From Mycobacterium branderi (GTDB taxonomy: Bacteria; Actinomycetota; Actinomycetes; Mycobacteriales; Mycobacteriaceae): 64,000 nt of DNA. Below the pieces are notes generated by a model that did no database searches, had not been told where the DNA came from, and saw nothing but the letters and a program-made list of their open reading frames with translations. Location of the stretch: the NCBI RefSeq assembly GCF_010728725.1, contig NZ_AP022606.1, positions 2,170,001-2,234,000 on the forward strand, written 5' to 3'. A program made the translations under genes and the position numbers. Positions 1 through 9,470 of the stretch are shown piece after piece; position 1 is the first letter of the stretch; the number at the start of each line of letters is the position of its first letter.

Positions 1-1964
1 GCGAGCACTTCGGCGGCGCTCGCGGTGGCGGCAAGCCCGATGACGGTGCCGCCGTTGTTACGCCACGCTTCGGCGAGCGGGGCCATGGCGGTTGTTTTTC
101 CGGTGGCGGCCGGGGCGAGCGCGAGTTGAACGCGGGCGCCGGAGGTGGCCATTTCGCGGACGAGCGCGACTTGCCCATCATTGAGTTTGATGCCGTGTTT
201 GGCGTGGTGGTCCAGCAGCGCGAGGCGAATGCTGGTGTCGTCGACGACGCGGCCGCCGCGCCGCCCGGCGGCGGCCAGGATACGGCGCTCAGCGGCCATG
301 ATGTCGGCGCCGGTGTAAACGGTGGCATCGTGGCGGGTGTAGACGCTGGCGCCGCCGCGTCGGCGTAGCGCGGCGGGTTCGCCCATCTCGGTGTCGGCGT
401 GTGAGGTCAAGGCGATGCTGTGATCGCCGAGCGCGGCGGACACGATGCGATCCACAACATCGGGTCCGCCGACGTGGTCGGTGTAGCGCAGCAGGCGTTG
501 GGCCTCGGCACGCACATGGTTGATCTGCCAGTTCGCTCGGGTTTGGGAGACCGTGGCGATGACTTTGGCGGCCTGTTCGTACACCCACTTGTCGGTGATC
601 GCAACCCGCTGCCGGTCGGCTTGTTGGGTGACTTCGGCGATCATCGCGGTCAGTTCACGCTGACCGCCGACAACCTCGATCGCTTCGCCACGCCACATGT
701 GGCGCTGCTCAGCCAGAGAGCGTGGCTCGTGTTTGGCTTGCCGCGTATCCAGGGTGGCCCGCTGGGACAAGGCGACCATCTCGACGGCGGTGGGTTCGCG
801 GCCGTGCTCGACTTGAAACTCCTTGGCCAACTGGCCCACTCGATGCTCGATCGCACTTCGCCGTGACGACCACCGCTCAAGGAGCCTTGTCGGTATTCCG
901 ACAATTTCACGCACCGGCCGTTTGCCGGCTTTGGCGGCCACGGCGGCGAAGAGCACACCGACCTTCTCGATCAACAGGGCTTCGATGCGGGTGTTGTAGA
1001 ACTCCGAGGCCGCAACCTTGATCTTGTACAGCGGCTCACCGTCGAGGGCGAGCCAGCGGGGAATGCCATCGGGCCCAATGGCCAGTACTTTGTTGCTGAT
1101 CGCAACATGGGTGTGCAGGTTGGGGTCACCGGCGCGCGAGTCCCGGTGATCGAAGACCGCCGCGATCAACCCGGTGGTGTTGACCTGGGCGATGCCGTCG
1201 GCGCCCATCCGGGAAAAGCAAGCGTGTTCTTCAATGAAGGCAAGGGTTTCGGCGACGGCTTGATGGTGGCATTCCTCGATCTTGGTGGCGATCGAGCGCG
1301 GCGCGATGGCCCACAGCGCCGACACCGACTTGACCGGGGTGAATGTCAGGTCGTAGCCGGCAACCGCGGTGGTTTGCGAACGGATATGGCGGGCGATAAA
1401 CCCGGACAGTTCGCGCTCGTCGGCCGGTGCGCGACCGTGGGTTTCGGTGAACATGTCGCGCCCGACGGCGGTGCGGATGCGCGCGCGGACCTCGGGGTCC
1501 AGACTGGTGTTGCGCTCACGGCCCAACGTGGCGTTGTAATCACCGTAGGCGCCGCGCAACCGGCGGATGAACTCGTTTTCGGCGGCGTTGACGCGAAACG
1601 GCCGGCCCAGCCGGGCCGCGGCGATCGCACCGGCTTTGGCGACACCGAAGCCGGTCAGGTGCTTGGTGATTCGCTCGGCGTTGGGGTGCAGCCCTTCGCC
1701 GAACAGGGCTTTCATCTGCTCCTCGGTGACCTCGGAGCCCTGCCGAACCGACCACAGTTGGGCGATCAGCGGGTCGGACGGGTCGCGGGACACCGGGCGG
1801 CCGAGACCGGCCAGGCCGCGACCCATCCACCGGCCCGGGGTTTCACCTTTGGAGCTGTAGTAGTCGGCCAGGCCGGGACGGCCGCGGTGGCTGTCGTCAG
1901 CGGCGGCGACCTGCCGGATCAGGTAGACATACCCGTCCCCGGCGGTCAATTTGTGCAGACCCAT
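1..1964 (-). CDS. MobF-family conjugative relaxase-helicase (TrwC/TraA type), 3' end outside window
   Basis: The minus strand is open from an ATG at 1964 to the window edge, about 654 codons, with no stop. The N-terminus has the MobF layout: an early tyrosine pair (ADYYSSKG) and a metal-binding histidine triad at about H273, H284 and H286 (DHRD, then NLHTHV). A Walker A motif (ATGKTT, lysine near residue 623) opens the helicase domain just before the edge. Family proteins nick oriT, stay bound to the 5' end through the tyrosine, and unwind the transferred strand. The gene is divergent from a small HTH protein. It marks the left end as plasmid- or ICE-derived. An in-frame GTG one codon upstream is an alternative start. 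All plus-strand reading frames over this stretch are shadows. Confidence 0.88.
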   Translation of the reverse strand, partial: MGLHKLTAGDGYVYLIRQVAAADDSHRGRPGLADYYSSKGETPGRWMGRGLAGLGRPVSRDPSDPLIAQLWSVRQGSEVTEEQMKALFGEGLHPNAERITKHLTGFGVAKAGAIAAARLGRPFRVNAAENEFIRRLRGAYGDYNATLGRERNTSLDPEVRARIRTAVGRDMFTETHGRAPADERELSGFIARHIRSQTTAVAGYDLTFTPVKSVSALWAIAPRSIATKIEECHHQAVAETLAFIEEHACFSRMGADGIAQVNTTGLIAAVFDHRDSRAGDPNLHTHVAISNKVLAIGPDGIPRWLALDGEPLYKIKVAASEFYNTRIEALLIEKVGVLFAAVAAKAGKRPVREIVGIPTRLLERWSSRRSAIEHRVGQLAKEFQVEHGREPTAVEMVALSQRATLDTRQAKHEPRSLAEQRHMWRGEAIEVVGGQRELTAMIAEVTQQADRQRVAITDKWVYEQAAKVIATVSQTRANWQINHVRAEAQRLLRYTDHVGGPDVVDRIVSAALGDHSIALTSHADTEMGEPAALRRRGGASVYTRHDATVYTGADIMAAERRILAAAGRRGGRVVDDTSIRLALLDHHAKHGIKLNDGQVALVREMATSGARVQLALAPAATGKTTAMAPLAEAWRNNGGTVIGLAATASAAEVL

Positions 1965-2218
1965 CACCGCAAATCACCTGGGCCCGAAGCTATGGGCGGC
2001 CCGACCCTTACGCGACGGTGCGTTACCGTTTCGTGACCTGAATGCACTAGGTGTGGTCGGCGGTAGACGGTCGGTAGGCGGTTGTGGTGAGGGCGGCCTC
2101 AATGGCGGGCGGCTCCGGCCGGTGCGGTTCGGGTGTGGGCCGGTGCGGTAGGAGGTCGCGTGAGGTTTTTGGTTTCGGGTGCGGCGTAAGGGGTTTGGGG
2201 GGCTTAGCGTGTGGATCT
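1965..2218. other. Intergenic region between divergent transfer genes, candidate oriT/promoter region
   Basis: The 254 bp separate the relaxase from the divergent HTH gene. A small inverted repeat (ACGGT, 5-nt spacer, ACCGT) lies at 2015-2029. MobF relaxases often act at an oriT beside their own gene, so this is the natural place to look. The sequence itself shows no convincing nic site. Confidence 0.3.
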
Positions 2219-2725
2219 ATGGGCAATAGTGCAACGACGAAGGCGGCCCGGCGGGCCGCGCGGGAGGCCGCGGTGGCGGCCCAGGAGGAGCTGGCCCGGC
2301 GGATCCGGGCGAACGTGGAGGATTTGGCGACGTTCTTTTCGGCGCACGAGCGCGCCGAAGCGGTCGAGGAGTGGCTGGGCGAGCGGACGGCGGCGTTGCG
2401 CGAGCAGGCCGCGCAACGGCGCGCGCAGCAGCGCCGTCAGTGCGGTGCCGCGCTGGCGTCGATGCGCGATCGCGGCGAGAGTCTGCGGGAGATCGCCAAA
2501 ATGGCTGGGATTCCCGAAAAGTCGGTGCGCGAGCTGATCAAGACAGTCGATACGAGCGCAGCGCCGGGAGCGCCGGCCGAAGGCAACGGCGCCTCAGCCG
2601 AGGCGGCAAGGCCGGAACAGGCTGAAACGGTGACGGAACCAGGTGAAGTTGAGGCGGCGGGGCCGCCGCGCGGGTCCAGTGTGGAGGCGCCGACGGTGAC
2701 CGCGATGCCGGCAACGGCGCCGTAA
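2219..2725 (+). CDS. Small HTH protein divergent from relaxase, putative mobilisation accessory factor
   Basis: I start this 168-aa protein at ATG 2219 (MGNSATTKAARR). An upstream extension reads as low-complexity Gly/Cys/Arg sequence and is unlikely to be translated. Residues about 8-75 are Ala/Arg/Glu-rich and predicted helical. Residues about 82-105 (DRGESLREIAKMAGIPEKSV) look like a helix-turn-helix. The C-terminal 60 residues are Ala/Pro/Glu-rich and probably disordered. Its position across a short gap from a MobF relaxase suggests a DNA-binding partner or regulator of transfer. That role is inferred from context; I do not recognise a named family. Confidence 0.6.
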   Translation: MGNSATTKAARRAAREAAVAAQEELARRIRANVEDLATFFSAHERAEAVEEWLGERTAALREQAAQRRAQQRRQCGAALASMRDRGESLREIAKMAGIPEKSVRELIKTVDTSAAPGAPAEGNGASAEAARPEQAETVTEPGEVEAAGPPRGSSVEAPTVTAMPATAP

Positions 2726-3023
2726 CCCGCGAGTATCCGACCTTCGGGTTCGAATGTGTCAGTGACGGCGCGATGTATGAGTACGAGTCATGGGTTACAC
2801 ATGAGTCGCGTCATCGGTTACAGATTCACCGGCCATCGGCCAGGGTTCTGCTTTGGTTGCGCCGGTAGTTGTGGTGGGGGCGATGCGGTGTCCGGCGATG
2901 AGTTGGTTATCGGTTTTGCTGACGACGGTGACGGTCGGCGGTGACGAGGATGAGCACGGTTGTGCGACTCGCTTGCGTCCATGTCCTGCACCCAGGCGCA
3001 GCTCCGTTTTCGTCGTCGAACGC

Positions 3024-3155
3024 TGCGAGCGATCCCGCGATTCCGAGGCCCCGGACGGCTACCGCGACGGACTGGCCCTGTGCGTCATCGACTCGATCCA
3101 GTCGACCGGCGCGACGTACTCCAGCATCATCAGCCGTCAGGCCGTCCGTGGCTAG
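3024..3155 (+). pseudogene. N-terminal fragment of an actinobacterial hypothetical protein
   Basis: In the plus frame ending at 3155 the peptide PDGYRDGLALCVIDSIQSTG resembles the opening of a conserved actinobacterial hypothetical family (DxxYRxxLALCVIDSI). The reading stops after about 40 residues. The 2726-3277 stretch around it holds no other supportable gene. I read it as a truncated remnant; the family match is from memory and weak. Confidence 0.3.
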
Positions 3156-3277
3156 AGAAATTCAACCGTCGTACCTCTGAAGCCTTTGTCTAGCGACATT
3201 GTTTCGTGCTCAGAGATGTGCCCACGGATCGATCAGCCGATAGCCGATGGGCTGTTGCATCAGATGAAAACCGAGAC

Positions 3278-3305
3278 TTGATGGATATCCGCAGTTATCA
3301 ATCAA
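3278..3305. repeat. Inverted repeat with 8-bp spacer upstream of recombinase copy A, putative crossover site
   Basis: Arms TTGATGGATA (3278-3287) and TATCAATCAA (3296-3305) pair at 9 of 10 positions around the 8-nt spacer TCCGCAGT. Arms of 10-13 bp around a 6-8 bp centre are the standard architecture of a tyrosine-recombinase core site. A related repeat lies at the same distance upstream of recombinase copy B (28526-28555). Confidence 0.55.
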
Positions 3306-3317
3306 AAATCCCGCCTT

Positions 3318-3330
3318 TTCATCTGATGAA
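3318..3330. promoter_or_regulatory. Palindrome TTCATCTGATGAA, copy A
   Basis: This is a perfect 6+1+6 palindrome ending about 206 nt before the recombinase start codon. The identical 13-mer precedes copy B at 28500-28512 with the same spacing. It is probably an operator for the small HTH protein or an accessory recombinase arm site. A looser relative (GCATCAGATGAA) lies at about 3258. Confidence 0.5.
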
Positions 3331-3536
3331 TCACACCCGGGGCTTCGCTTCCGATTGGCGGTGGCCTTGCTCTGGTGATCAAATCCGTTGTTGATCTGGG
3401 GATTTGGACTCAGTTGGGGTAGGTCCGGGGTGCTCACCCGTGGGGTGCTGTCGACACGCCGGGGCAAGTCGCCTCAAATTGGCCCCAGCTACGTGCGCCG
3501 ATGTGGTAATGATTCACTGAATGATCCAATGATTCA

Positions 3537-4670
3537 TTGGATCAGACGGGTCTGGAGGCTGATTTGGCGGTCGATAACAGCGGTCGCGTGTACGTCATCG
3601 GTTCGGTTCCTGTACTACATCCGGAGGCCCAGACTGTCGACGAGATGCTCGAGGGTTGGCGCAATCAGCAAAGGTGCCGCAACTTGAGTCATGACACGAT
3701 CGCCGGGCGAGTGCGGCTCGTCGAGCGCTTCATCGAGCACACCAACGAATTCCCCTGGATGTGGACGCCGGCCTTGGTTGAGGAGTTCTTCAGCGATCTA
3801 CGGTCGGTGAAAAGACGCAGGCAGTCGACCGTGCGGGGCTACCAGAATGCGTTGCGATTGTTCTGTTCTTAATGTCAGCGACCCCGATTACGGTTGGGAT
3901 CGGGTGTGCGAACAGCGATTCGGCACACACCCGGCCCAGGAGTTTTTCGAATGGAACACCGCGGCACACGTGCAGGACAACGAGCAGTCCCCGACGAAGC
4001 GCGCGTTCACCAAACGAGAGCTGCAGGATTTCTTCGACCATGCCGACGACCAGGTGTCGCTGATCGCAGCCTCAACGCGTAAGGGCTGGCTACCGGCCGA
4101 CCGGGACGCGGCAATGTTCAGGGTCGCCTCCTCATACGGGCTGCGGTTCAACGAACTGCGCCATCTGCAGACCGTGGATTTCTCCGGCAACGTCCACGCC
4201 CGCGAGTTCGGCCGCTACGGCGTTGTTCAGATCCGCTACGGCAAGGCCAAGAAGGGATCCCCACACAAACGGCGCGGCGTGCTGACGGTCTTCAAGTGGA
4301 CTCCCGAGGTGATCGCCGATTGGCTTGCCCATGGCCAGCCGGGTATGACCGAGGGGATTGATCTATTCCCCAGCGAGCTAGGCGCGTTGGTCGCCGGAAA
4401 TACGCTGTTGCGCCGGTTCCGTCGGTATTGTCGCAATCTCGAGTTGCCAGATGGATTGGACCTGCACTCGCTGCGCCGCTCGTATGCCACCCATTTAATC
4501 GAAGACGGCTGGGATGCCAAGTTCGTCCAGGACCAGATGGGTCACGACATGCCAGCACGACGTCGCTGTATACCTGCGTGTCCAGCGACTACCGCGTCAG
4601 CACGTTGCGCCGGGTGTTGGACACCACCATCAACACCGCACTGTCGTTGGGGGAGGAGGAGAGTTCATGA
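3537..4670 (+). pseudogene. Tyrosine recombinase, copy A, broken by two frameshifts
   Basis: The sequence aligns end to end with the intact recombinase of copy B (27162-28292) and shares its TTG start in the same TGATTCATTGGAT context. Two indels break it. One extra base near 3871 turns the codon after FCS into TAA (intact copy: FCSYVSDPDYGW). One base is missing near 4546, inside the MGHxHAS motif, and moves the catalytic tyrosine segment (LYTCVSSDY) out of frame. The conserved arginine (GLRFNELR), lysine region and HSLRRSY motif are still readable in the middle frame at about 3870-4545. It cannot make a full enzyme unless frameshifting occurs. Confidence 0.85.
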
Positions 4671-5020
4671 AGCGGCGAGTCGACTACACCTGAAGATTGG
4701 CCGAGCTGATGGCCGCTCGTGGGATGTACAACAGTACCGATCTAATTCCTCTTCTTGTTGAGCGAGGGATCCAACTATCGCGGCCACAGGTGTATCGAGT
4801 GGTTCATCAACGCCACCCCGAACGGGTTTCGCTTCAAATGATCGCCGCACTGTGCGATATCTTGGGCTGCGGCGTAGACGATCTGGTCACCGTGACCGCG
4901 GCCGATGTCCGCCGACGCAAAGCATCCGCCGGCTCGCCGAGCGCGCCGAGGCCCAACGTGGTCGAGCTCACCAAAGCGGTGCGACCGCGCCGAGCCAGAG
5001 TGATCAGCGATGACGATTAG
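4668..5020 (+). pseudogene. Small Cro/C1-like HTH protein, copy A, early nonsense codon
   Basis: The original start, ATG 4668, gives MKRRVDYT and then TGA, where copy B has TGG (Trp9). From TTG 4697 the frame is open for 107 codons and matches copy B throughout, including the HTH segment (SRPQVYRVVHQR) and the basic tail (RPRRARV). The protein may survive through re-initiation, but the intended start is lost. In the intact module this small protein is encoded between recombinase and zinc-ribbon gene with short overlaps, so it probably regulates the module or directs the recombinase. Confidence 0.7.
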
Positions 5021-6521
5021 CCCCAACCGGCGCTCCACCAAACGGGGCCGCCCGCCGGTTATCGGTGAGCGGTTCCGCTGCAGCCGATGCCAGCGAATGG
5101 CCAACCAGCGCAGGGCGTCCTGGCCCGGCGAGCAACTGTGCTACAGCTGCTTCTACACAGCGATGCGCACTCGCGGGATCTGCCCCCGGTGCGGCCACAA
5201 CGGGGTGCTTCCCGGCCTGGGCAGCGACGCAGACCGGCAGCCGATCTGTTTATCGTGCGCAGGGATTCCCGCAGACTTCATCTGCCGAAGTTGCCAAACC
5301 GAAGGCAATTTCTACCGGCGCCGAACGTGTGCCCGTTGCGCCCTTCGTCAGGACCTGACCGCGTTGATAGTCGACAACGCTCAATGCCCTGAAGCCATCG
5401 CCCCGATCGTCGACGCGCTGTGCCGGGTCGAGCGGCCAGCCACCATCCTGAGCTGGAAGCGCTCGCCCCGCGTTCGGGAACTGCTGACCGGACTGGCCTG
5501 CGGGCAGATTCCGCTGACACACCAGGGTCTCGATAAAGCGGGTACCGACGGAGCCGTCAACCATCTGCGGAGTCTGCTCGAACACGCCGGCATCTTGGCT
5601 GCCCGCGACGAACCGCTGGCCCGGTTCGAGCATTGGCTCACCCAGAAACTCGAGGCGGTCACCCAACCGGCCGTGCGCGCCCCAGTGGAACAATTCGCCA
5701 CCTGGCATCACCTTCGTCGGCTACGCAGAGCATCCTTTCCAGGACAGAACTCCGATGCCGCCGCGCGAGACGCCAAACAAGAGATCACCGAGACGATCAA
5801 GTTTCTCACCCGGCTGCACAGCACACATAGCCGCACCCTGGCCAGCTGCCGACAACACGATGTCGATGAGTGGCTGGCATCGGGTCCGACCACCCGACGA
5901 AAGATCCGAAACCTGTTGGCCTGGGCCAAGAAAGCCCGGGTGAACAAGTCAGTGCAGATTACTCATCAGCAGCCTCCTCCCAGCAGCGCGCTCACCCAAG
6001 AACAGCGGCTGGCATGGCTTCGAGAACTTCTTACCGGAGATTCCGAGACCCTGACTTACCGTGTTGCGGGAAGCCTTCTGCTGCTGTTCGCTCAGCCCAT
6101 GACCAAGATCGCAGCACTACCGACATCGGCGATCACACTTGCGGAAAACGAAGTACGGATCACCCTGGCGCAAGAACCGATCCCCGTGCCGCGGCCGTTC
6201 GCAGACATGCTCGTCAACCACATGGGCAACCGACCGAATCTCCGAGCGACAGGTGGAGTCAAGGACAGCCCGTGGCTGTTTCCCAGTCTCCGGCCCGGCC
6301 GGCATCTTCGCCCACAAGACATCAGGGAAAGACTCGAACAGCTGGGCATCAATCTGCTTGGCGCGCGCAACACCACGTTGCAGAGCCTCGTTGCCTCCGC
6401 GCCAACGCCGTTGGTCGCCGAACTACTCGGCTACAGCTACAACACAGCCCAGCTCCACGCAGAGATCGCAGCCCAGCCCTGGGCCCGCTACGTGACCAAA
6501 ACAGCCGTCGGATCGAACTGA
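5010..6521 (+). CDS. Zinc-ribbon protein with degenerate recombinase-like C-terminus, copy A
   Basis: The protein has 503 aa. The first 115 residues carry paired cysteines (CSRCQ, CYSC, CPRCG, CLSC, CRSC, CARC), enough for three zinc ribbons. The middle is helical with an SPRVRELL segment. The C-terminal 180 residues follow the order of a tyrosine-recombinase core (LLLLFAQPMTKIAALP at the box I position, then SPWLFPSLRPGRHL), but lack the HxxR motif and the nucleophilic tyrosine context. It reads as a catalytically dead, DNA-binding recombinase relative. It starts 11 bp inside the preceding gene, as in copy B. It is the only gene of copy A that is intact. Family members are sometimes labelled Fis-like regulators; that label is not supported by what I see. 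Confidence 0.75.
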   Translation: MTISPNRRSTKRGRPPVIGERFRCSRCQRMANQRRASWPGEQLCYSCFYTAMRTRGICPRCGHNGVLPGLGSDADRQPICLSCAGIPADFICRSCQTEGNFYRRRTCARCALRQDLTALIVDNAQCPEAIAPIVDALCRVERPATILSWKRSPRVRELLTGLACGQIPLTHQGLDKAGTDGAVNHLRSLLEHAGILAARDEPLARFEHWLTQKLEAVTQPAVRAPVEQFATWHHLRRLRRASFPGQNSDAAARDAKQEITETIKFLTRLHSTHSRTLASCRQHDVDEWLASGPTTRRKIRNLLAWAKKARVNKSVQITHQQPPPSSALTQEQRLAWLRELLTGDSETLTYRVAGSLLLLFAQPMTKIAALPTSAITLAENEVRITLAQEPIPVPRPFADMLVNHMGNRPNLRATGGVKDSPWLFPSLRPGRHLRPQDIRERLEQLGINLLGARNTTLQSLVASAPTPLVAELLGYSYNTAQLHAEIAAQPWARYVTKTAVGSN

Positions 6522-6933
6522 CCCAGGATTTTATCCAGTCTGTGCTGCAGAGGTTTTGGCTTCTATCGCCAAACACCAGCAAACGGGACAGTGTCTTCGT
6601 AGAGCGATGACACCGACGCTACCCCGGGCACGCAACCAAGACGATCGGGCATCAACCGCTTGGCAGTGCTGAGCCCCGGCACCTTCCCGACACGACCGAA
6701 TACGGCGAGATTGAATACGGAGGGTTACCGGTATGCGCACCGGCGCGTCGCCCTGTGTCGACGGCGGGGGGCGGGGGTCAGGCGCTTTGTTCAAACGACA
6801 CGGGTATATCGTTGGAGCACACCATATTTGAGGCGCAGATTTACTGCGGGGGAGGCGTTGCGGTGGCGAGCGAAGCGTGGACACCAAACGTCTATTGGTG
6901 TACGCTGTCGGCGTCGTCTGAAAACTGATCACG
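6522..6933 (+). other. Stretch without a supportable gene between copy A and the IS21 element
   Basis: Only short, compositionally odd reading frames occur here. The longest plus frame with an ATG near 6733 gives about 32 residues. No tRNA or terminator was recognised. The right end of copy A presumably lies here, but I see no counterpart of the upstream inverted repeat. Confidence 0.4.
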
Positions 6934-6998
6934 TGTCGACGCCCGAATTTTGACCCCCTTCGACCGACTCTCGGTTTCTAGCCGAGAGGAGAAGGGAG

Positions 6999-8258
6999 TT
7001 GTTGGCTGTGGAGGACTGGGCTGAGATCCGCAGGTTGCACCGAGCGGAGGGGCTGCCGATCAAGACGATTGCCAAGACGCTGAAGATCTCGCGCAACACG
7101 GTGCGCTCCGCGCTGGCTTCCGATGCTCCGCCGAAGTATGTGCGCAAGCCGGCGGGGTCGGCGGTGGATGTGTTTGAGGATGCGATCCGTGCCGAGCTCA
7201 AGCAGGTGCCGACGATGCCGGCCACGGTCATCGCTGAGCGAGTCGGTTGGACGCGAGGGATGACGGTGTTCAAAGAACGTGTCCGCGAGTTGCGCCCGGC
7301 TTACCTGCCGCCGGATCCGGCGAGCCGCACGAGCTATGAGGCCGGTGATATCGGGCAGTGCGACTTGTGGTTTCCGCCAGTCACGATCCCGGTCGGGTAC
7401 GGGCAAAGACGCACCGCCACGCAGCTTCCGGTGCTGACCATGGCGTTGGGCTATTCGCGGTGGTTGTCGGGGATGCTGATCCCCTCGCGCCGTGCTGAGG
7501 ATCTATTCGCCGGCTGGTGGCAGCTGATCTGCGGACTCGGTGCGGTGCCGCGCACCCTGGTCTGGGATGGCGAAGGCGCGATCGGGCGGTGGCGATCGGG
7601 ACGCATCGAACTCACCGAGGACTGCCAGGCATTCCGCGGGGTGCTGGGGGCCAAGGTGGTGGTGCTCAAACCGGCCGAGCCGGAACACAACGGCATCATC
7701 GAACGGGCCCATGACTATCTGGAGCGGTCGTTTCTGCCGGGCCGAACCTTCAGCGGTCCCGGCGATTTCAACCACCAACTGCAGCACTGGCTGAACACCG
7801 TCAATGCGCGGACCCGCCGGGTGCTGGGATGTGCTCCGACCGACCGGATCGGCGCGGACCGCCAAGCGATGCTCACTTTGCCGCCGGTACCACCGGTGAC
7901 CGGTTGGCGTCACACCACCCGGTTGGCGCGCGATCACTACATCCGGTTGGACTCCAATGACTACTCGGTGCATCCGGGGGTGATCGGGCGGCGCATTGAA
8001 GTCGTCGCCGACCTCGACCGTGTCCAGGTGTTTTGTGAGGGCAAGGTGGTCGCCGACCATGAGCGGGTGTGGGCCTGGCATCAGACCATCACCGACCCCG
8101 AGCACCGCGCAGCCGCCAACATGCTGCGCCGCAACCGGATTGGCGCCCTGCGCCCGGTGCGTGAACCCGAGGACCCAATCACGGTCGAACAGCGGTCTTT
8201 GACCGACTACGACAGCGCGTTGGGTATCGACCTCGGCGAAGACGGGTTGGTGTCATGA
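6999..8258 (+). CDS. istA: IS21-family transposase IstA
   Basis: The 419-aa protein starts with an HTH (LPIKTIAKTLKISRNTVRSAL). An integrase-core DDE domain follows (DIGQCDLWFPP carrying the first Asp, LVWDGEGAI the second, EPEHNGIIERAHDYLE the Glu). It catalyses cut-and-join of the element. The TTG start at 6999 follows a purine-rich GAGAGGAGAAGGGAG ribosome site; GTG 7008 is an alternative. The stop overlaps the istB start by 4 bp, the usual translational coupling. Confidence 0.93.
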   Translation: MLAVEDWAEIRRLHRAEGLPIKTIAKTLKISRNTVRSALASDAPPKYVRKPAGSAVDVFEDAIRAELKQVPTMPATVIAERVGWTRGMTVFKERVRELRPAYLPPDPASRTSYEAGDIGQCDLWFPPVTIPVGYGQRRTATQLPVLTMALGYSRWLSGMLIPSRRAEDLFAGWWQLICGLGAVPRTLVWDGEGAIGRWRSGRIELTEDCQAFRGVLGAKVVVLKPAEPEHNGIIERAHDYLERSFLPGRTFSGPGDFNHQLQHWLNTVNARTRRVLGCAPTDRIGADRQAMLTLPPVPPVTGWRHTTRLARDHYIRLDSNDYSVHPGVIGRRIEVVADLDRVQVFCEGKVVADHERVWAWHQTITDPEHRAAANMLRRNRIGALRPVREPEDPITVEQRSLTDYDSALGIDLGEDGLVS

Positions 8259-9064
8259 CCACCAAAACACGGGCGACCGCGGTGTCATCGAACAACCGCG
8301 ACCTGACCGCCGAAATCAGCTTTCTCACCCGCGCCCTCAAAGCACCCACCCTGCGCGAAGCAGTCACACGACTGGCCGAGCGGGCCCGCGCCGAATCCTG
8401 GACCCATGAGGAGTTCCTGGTGGCCTGCCTGCAGCGCGAGGTTTCGGCCCGCGAATCCCACGGCGGCGAGGGCCGCATCCGCGCTGCCCGGTTCCCGTCC
8501 CGAAAATCGTTGGAGGAGTTCGACTTCGACCACGCCCGCGGACTCAAACGCGACACCATCGCCCACCTGGGCACCCTGGACTTCGTCGCCGCCCGTGACA
8601 ACCTCGTGTTCCTCGGCCCGCCGGGCACCGGCAAAACCCACCTTGCCATCGGCATCGCAATCCGCGCCTGCCAAGCCGGCCACCGCGTGCTGTTCGCCAC
8701 CGCCGCCGAATGGGTCGCCCGACTCGCCGAAGCCCACCACGCCGGACGACTCCAACAAGAACTCATCCGGCTGGGCCGCTACCCGCTGCTCGTCGTCGAC
8801 GAGGTCGGCTACATCCCGTTTGAACCTGAAGCCGCTAACTTGTTCTTCCAGCTGGTTTCCTCCCGCTACGAACGGGCCAGCCTGATCGTCACCTCCAACA
8901 AACCTTTCGGCCGCTGGGGCGAAGTGTTCGGCGACGACGTCGTGGCCGCCGCCATGATCGACCGACTCGTCCACCACGCCGAAGTCATCGCCCTCAAAGG
9001 CGACTCCTACCGCATCAAAGACCGCGACCTCGGGCGAGTCCCGGGATCAACCACCGACGAATGA
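8255..9064 (+). CDS. istB: IS21-family transposition ATPase IstB
   Basis: This 269-aa AAA+ protein has Walker A GPPGTGKTH and Walker B LLVVDEVGY, then the sensor segment LIVTSNKPFGRWGEVF. IstB binds target DNA and activates IstA. Length and motif order are normal. The gene is complete and followed directly by the nested right end of the element. Confidence 0.93.
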   Translation: MTTKTRATAVSSNNRDLTAEISFLTRALKAPTLREAVTRLAERARAESWTHEEFLVACLQREVSARESHGGEGRIRAARFPSRKSLEEFDFDHARGLKRDTIAHLGTLDFVAARDNLVFLGPPGTGKTHLAIGIAIRACQAGHRVLFATAAEWVARLAEAHHAGRLQQELIRLGRYPLLVVDEVGYIPFEPEAANLFFQLVSSRYERASLIVTSNKPFGRWGEVFGDDVVAAAMIDRLVHHAEVIALKGDSYRIKDRDLGRVPGSTTDE

Positions 9065-9231
9065 ACACCAAGGGGGTCAATTTTCAACCGTCGAAAAGGG
9101 GTCAATTTTCAGCCGCCGTTGACAAGGTCGGCCATTCCGCTGTTGAGCTAGCACGGGTCACAGCCGGGCGTTCGTCGGTGACATCGGCCAAAGGTGATCG
9201 GCGGTTCAGCGATCCGGCGCGGAGCTCAAAC

Positions 9232-9470
9232 CCCGCCTACCGACCATGCGTGCCAGCGCGGGCTGGGACATGAAGAGACTGGCGGAAAGTTCACCGCGAG
9301 CACGGTGTACCAGTCCTGGTCAGTCATCTTGGCCACCGTTTTGTCGATGGTGATGCCGACGTAGTTGACCTAGATGTCGGTCCGCCCGGGCTGATCAGTC
9401 ACCTCACGGATGGTGCGCCAACAATCCTCCGCGGAGGCGACGTTCCCGGCGTGCAGGCTCGGCCGTACAC
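9232..9470 (-). pseudogene. Remnant of a FabG/PhaB-like short-chain reductase
   Basis: Reading minus from about 9470 gives NVASAEDCWRTIREV, then GRTDI-stop-VNYVGITIDKTV, AKMTDQDWYTVLAVNF and, in a shifted frame, FMSQPALARMV. This order matches the central part of acetoacetyl-CoA reductase-like SDRs (LVNNAGI, then LxVNL, then FxxSQ). There is an in-frame TAG at about 9370 and a frameshift near 9280; neither end is preserved. The rest of 9125-9640 shows nothing else. Confidence 0.6.

Larger units (their letters stand above)
6934..9124 (+). mobile_element. Intact IS21-family insertion sequence
   Basis: The ends are related inverted repeats. The left begins TGTCGACGCCC and contains TTGACCCCCTTCGAC. 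The right, read inward on minus, begins TGTCAACGGCG and contains TTGACCCCTTTTCGAC, with a second TTGACCCCC block further in. This nested-repeat layout and the overlapping istA-istB pair are typical of IS21. Length is 2191 bp. No clear target duplication flanks it, so either it is old or a rearrangement has separated the ends. Confidence 0.85.

Noticed and set aside
1107..2036. Long plus-strand frames over the left end
   Set aside because: They are antisense shadows of the relaxase; the minus frame carries all MobF motifs and has no stop.
3278..6521. Recombinase-in-trio (RIT) element
   Set aside because: RIT elements have three catalytically complete tyrosine recombinases; here only the first gene has the active-site residues and the second is a small HTH protein.
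9061..9273. 70-codon frame after istB
   Set aside because: It covers the right end of the IS21 element and has no coding character.
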